From assembly GCA_900763245.1 (NCBI GenBank), contig CAAFJQ010000093.1, forward strand, positions 1 to 7,024: 7,024 nt of DNA. The letters are read 5' to 3'. A program made the translations under genes and the position numbers. The DNA comes from Bacilli bacterium. Its GTDB lineage: Bacteria > Bacillota_I > Bacilli_A > RFN20 > CAG-288. The notes under the pieces were generated by a model that worked only from the letters and a program-made list of their open reading frames with translations, was not told where the DNA came from and searched no databases. Of this stretch, positions 5,637 through 7,024 are shown piece after piece (position 1 is the first letter of the stretch; each line of letters opens with the position of its first letter).

Positions 5637-6698
5637 ATGGCAAAGGCTGAAAAGAAGACGAACGTAGTCGAGTTTACAGACAGCGCAGAAAAGGAAAAAG
5701 CAGTTGAAGCGACATTGAAGGATATCCGTAGTTATTTCAATGACAAGGGTATCATCATGAAGATGGGTGAACAGACCCATGTCGATGTCGGCGTCATCCC
5801 TACAGGATCCTTATTGCTTGATTCCGCATTAGGTGTCGGCGGTTATCCGAAGGGCAGAATCATCGAAATCTATGGCCCTGAATCCTCTGGTAAGACAACT
5901 TTGGCTCTCGAAGCCATTGCTCAGGTTCAGAAATTAGGTGGAAGAGCCGCCTATATCGATGCAGAACACGCTATCGATCCTGAGTATTCCAAGACGTTAG
6001 GTGTCAATATCGATGATCTTATTCTCTCCCAGCCGGATTATGGCGAACAGGCGATGGAAATCGTCGATATGCTTGCAAAGAGCAATGCTATTGACCTTAT
6101 CGTTGTAGACTCTGTCGCTGCTTTGGTTCCTAAAGCTGAATTGGAAGGAACATTCGAGGATTCCTCTGTCGGTCTGCAGGCTAGATTGATGTCCAAGTCT
6201 TTACGAAAACTTGCCGGTGTTCTCTCTAAGAGCTCCTGCACAGTCATCTTCATCAACCAGCTTCGCGAGAAAGTCGGTGTCATGTATGGAAATCCGGAAA
6301 CGACAACCGGTGGACGCGCTTTGAAGTTCTACTCCACAATCAGAATCGAAATCAGAAGAGCGGAGACGATTAAGCAGGGCGACAAAGCTTTAGGCAACAT
6401 CGTCAATGTCAAAGTTGTCAAGAATAAGGTCGCTGCTCCTTATCGTTCCTGCAAGATCAACCTCATTTTCGGAAAAGGCATCAGCCATGACAATGAGCTT
6501 GCCCAATTGGCTGTTGATTACTCTCTTATCGAGAAGTCCGGAAGCTGGTTCTCCTATCAAGGCGAGAGATTAGGACAGGGCATCACCTCTGTCTATGACT
6601 TCCTCGCTTCTAATCAGGAAGTCAAAGACAAAATCGAAGAACAGGTCCGTGCAAAATTGTCCGGTACAGCAGATTCTACTGCAGCTGATGCTGAATAA
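5637..6698 (+). CDS. recA: RecA recombinase
   Basis: 353 aa, normal RecA length. RecA forms ATP-dependent filaments on single-stranded DNA, carries out strand exchange in repair and recombination, and triggers LexA-type self-cleavage. The core is complete: Walker A GPESSGKTT (80-88), Walker B LIVVDS (154-159), the L1 region around GTFEDSSVGLQARLMS (171-186), L2 with NQLREKVGVMYGNPETTTGG (207-226), and KVVKNKVAAPYR (259-270). The end is short and acidic (DSTAADAE), as is usual for the regulatory RecA tail. The first ~22 residues are an extra Lys/Glu-rich leader before the normal N-terminal helix. ATG 5637 is chosen because GCGAGG (5621-5626) lies 10 bases upstream, a fairly weak site. Small oddities are QPDYGEQA where many RecAs have QPDTGEQA, and GTFEDSSVGLQ where many have GD(S/A)H. 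Neither touches a known catalytic residue. It follows cinA by 61 bases and is closed by a strong terminator. In Bacillus rny follows recA; here it does not. Confidence 0.98.
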   Translation: MAKAEKKTNVVEFTDSAEKEKAVEATLKDIRSYFNDKGIIMKMGEQTHVDVGVIPTGSLLLDSALGVGGYPKGRIIEIYGPESSGKTTLALEAIAQVQKLGGRAAYIDAEHAIDPEYSKTLGVNIDDLILSQPDYGEQAMEIVDMLAKSNAIDLIVVDSVAALVPKAELEGTFEDSSVGLQARLMSKSLRKLAGVLSKSSCTVIFINQLREKVGVMYGNPETTTGGRALKFYSTIRIEIRRAETIKQGDKALGNIVNVKVVKNKVAAPYRSCKINLIFGKGISHDNELAQLAVDYSLIEKSGSWFSYQGERLGQGITSVYDFLASNQEVKDKIEEQVRAKLSGTADSTAADAE

Positions 6699-6737
6699 AG
6701 GATTTATTCATTACATCAGGAATTAGCAATTCATCAT

Positions 6738-6785
6738 ATAAAGCGGAAAGTTGCTTGCTTTCCGCTTTATTGACGATTTTTTCTT
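6738..6785 (+). terminator. Strong intrinsic terminator after recA
   Basis: A perfect 13-base-pair stem has arms ATAAAGCGGAAAG (6738-6750) and CTTTCCGCTTTAT (6758-6770) around a 7-base loop. TTTTTT (6777-6782) and further Ts follow after a short TGACGA gap. It lies 40 bases after the recA stop and should end the gpsB-rnpB-pgsA-cinA-recA transcript. Confidence 0.88.
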
Positions 6786-6816
6786 TTGAAATGGGAGAAA
6801 AAGAAGAAGAAAACCT

Positions 6817-6845
6817 TTGCCCAAGGTATCGGTTTTGACTATAAT
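6817..6845 (+). promoter_or_regulatory. Promoter-like sequence without an obvious downstream gene
   Basis: TTGCCC (6817-6822, 4 of 6 matches) is followed after exactly 17 bases by a perfect TATAAT (6840-6845). Transcription would begin near 6852, right at the first base of a perfect palindrome. No convincing rightward coding sequence follows, so the target is unclear: a small RNA, antisense transcription into the leftward gene, or chance in AT-rich DNA. Confidence 0.35.
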
Positions 6846-6851
6846 ATTGGT

Positions 6852-6874
6852 ACATAAAGAACAATTCTTTATGT
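6852..6874. repeat. Perfect inverted repeat, 10-base arms with 3-base loop
   Basis: Arms ACATAAAGAA (6852-6861) and TTCTTTATGT (6865-6874) are perfectly complementary around CAA. It could be a hairpin at the 5' end of a rightward transcript, an operator at a start site, or an AT-rich terminator hairpin for the leftward gene. It has no U-run on either side, which speaks against a standard terminator. Confidence 0.6.
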
Positions 6875-6886
6875 TTTATATAAAAC
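6873..6886. repeat. 14-base perfect palindrome
   Basis: GTTTTATATAAAAC reads the same on both strands and overlaps the end of the neighbouring inverted repeat by two bases. Together they form a 35-base block of dyad symmetry. A dimeric DNA-binding protein could use it, but an AT-rich palindrome of this size can also occur by chance. Confidence 0.45.
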
Positions 6887-6915
6887 CTGACTTTTTGAGT
6901 TAAGCATGATTTCTA

Positions 6916-7023
6916 CTACTTGCCCGGTCCTACGATCTGGGCATTTTTCGTATTGAAGAACGACTTTATCTTGCTGTCTGTAAGCCTCTTGTTGAGCAGC
7001 GGAAGTTCGGTTCTTTTCTGTAT
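6916..7023 (-). CDS. Possible 3' end of a leftward gene cut by the right edge
   Basis: Reading leftward from 7023, a frame stays open for 35 codons to a TAG at 6916-6918. The peptide reads IQKRTELPLLNK, then RLTDSKIKSFF, then NTKNAQIVGPGK, which looks like ordinary soluble protein. About 60% of third codon positions are G or C, closer to recA than the alternative frame. That second leftward frame is open for 51 codons to a TAA at 6869-6871 and is Gln/Lys-rich, with fewer G/C third positions. Only one can be real; I favour the shorter one on composition. The stretch also reads open rightward from 6899 but has no start codon there. No family is recognised. If real, the gene converges on recA, and the palindromic block at 6852-6886 would lie just after its end. 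Confidence 0.35.
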   Translation of the reverse strand: MQKRTELPLLNKRLTDSKIKSFFNTKNAQIVGPGK

Positions 7024-7024
7024 G

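Noticed and set aside
6791..6838. Rightward mini frame MGEKEEENLCPRYRF
   Set aside because: Only 15 codons, no ribosome binding site, and it overlaps the promoter-like element after a strong terminator.
5598..6856. Exact 10-mer TTGGTACATA before (5598-5607) and after (6847-6856) recA
   Set aside because: Repeated 10-mers are expected by chance in 7 kb of AT-rich sequence, and the surroundings do not match.
6676..6864. Leftward 62-codon frame over the recA end and terminator
   Set aside because: It runs through the recA stop region and the terminator stem, has no ribosome binding site and shows no protein-like features.
6922..6948. GCCCGG/CTGGGC hairpin followed by ATTTTT, a rightward terminator-like structure
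   Set aside because: It lies inside the probable leftward coding end, has one G-U pair and a 9-base loop, and has no rightward gene to terminate.
1..7024. Mollicutes-type code with TGA as tryptophan
   Set aside because: The TGA stops of the first gene and cinA fit their expected ends, and tryptophans in PgsA and RecA are TGG.
1..7024. CRISPR arrays, tRNAs, insertion-sequence ends
   Set aside because: I looked for regular direct repeats, cloverleaf-type GGTTCGAATCC signatures and paired terminal repeats, and saw none.

Overview
The window looks like a chromosomal segment from a low-to-moderate GC Gram-positive bacterium (Bacillota). Pointers are a GpsB-type cell-division protein, a type B (Bacillus-class) RNase P RNA, the pgsA-cinA-recA order known from Bacilli, strong AGGAG-type ribosome binding sites and Cys-anchored lipoproteins. 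TGA works as a stop, and tryptophan in PgsA and RecA is TGG, so this is standard code 11 and not a Mollicutes-type code. The secreted protein modules (BspA-like, CxxC/LGH repeats, GLUG-like) are typical of gut-associated anaerobic Firmicutes. An Erysipelotrichia-like or related Bacilli lineage is an inference, not proven.

Layout, left to right. Positions 1-3529 hold a rightward run of three cell-surface or unknown genes: the 3' part of an AT-rich unknown gene (1-431), a 297-aa lipoprotein with BspA-like end motifs (476-1369), and a 715-aa lipoprotein with eight Cys/His repeats followed by a GLUG-like beta-helix region (1382-3529). Gaps are 44 and 12 bases, so they are probably co-transcribed, with at most a weak terminator after them.

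Positions 3692-6698 hold a compact housekeeping cluster, all rightward: gpsB, rnpB (RNase P RNA), pgsA, a single-domain cinA/pncC, and recA. The RNase P RNA starts only about 6 bases after the gpsB stop codon and ends about 26 bases before the pgsA start, with no terminator on either side. It therefore seems to lie inside a multigene transcript, perhaps with a promoter of its own overlapping the end of gpsB. The functions are general cell maintenance: coordination of septal wall synthesis, tRNA 5' maturation, phosphatidylglycerol synthesis, nicotinamide-nucleotide salvage and recombination. They do not form one pathway.

Positions 6699-7024 hold a strong intrinsic terminator after recA, a promoter-like sequence leading into two perfect palindromes, and what is probably the 3' end of a leftward gene cut by the window edge. 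No convincing new system is visible. The items most worth a second look are the embedding of rnpB between gpsB and pgsA, the very regular C-x9/10-C-x2-C-x12-14-H repeats of the large lipoprotein, and the palindromic region after recA.
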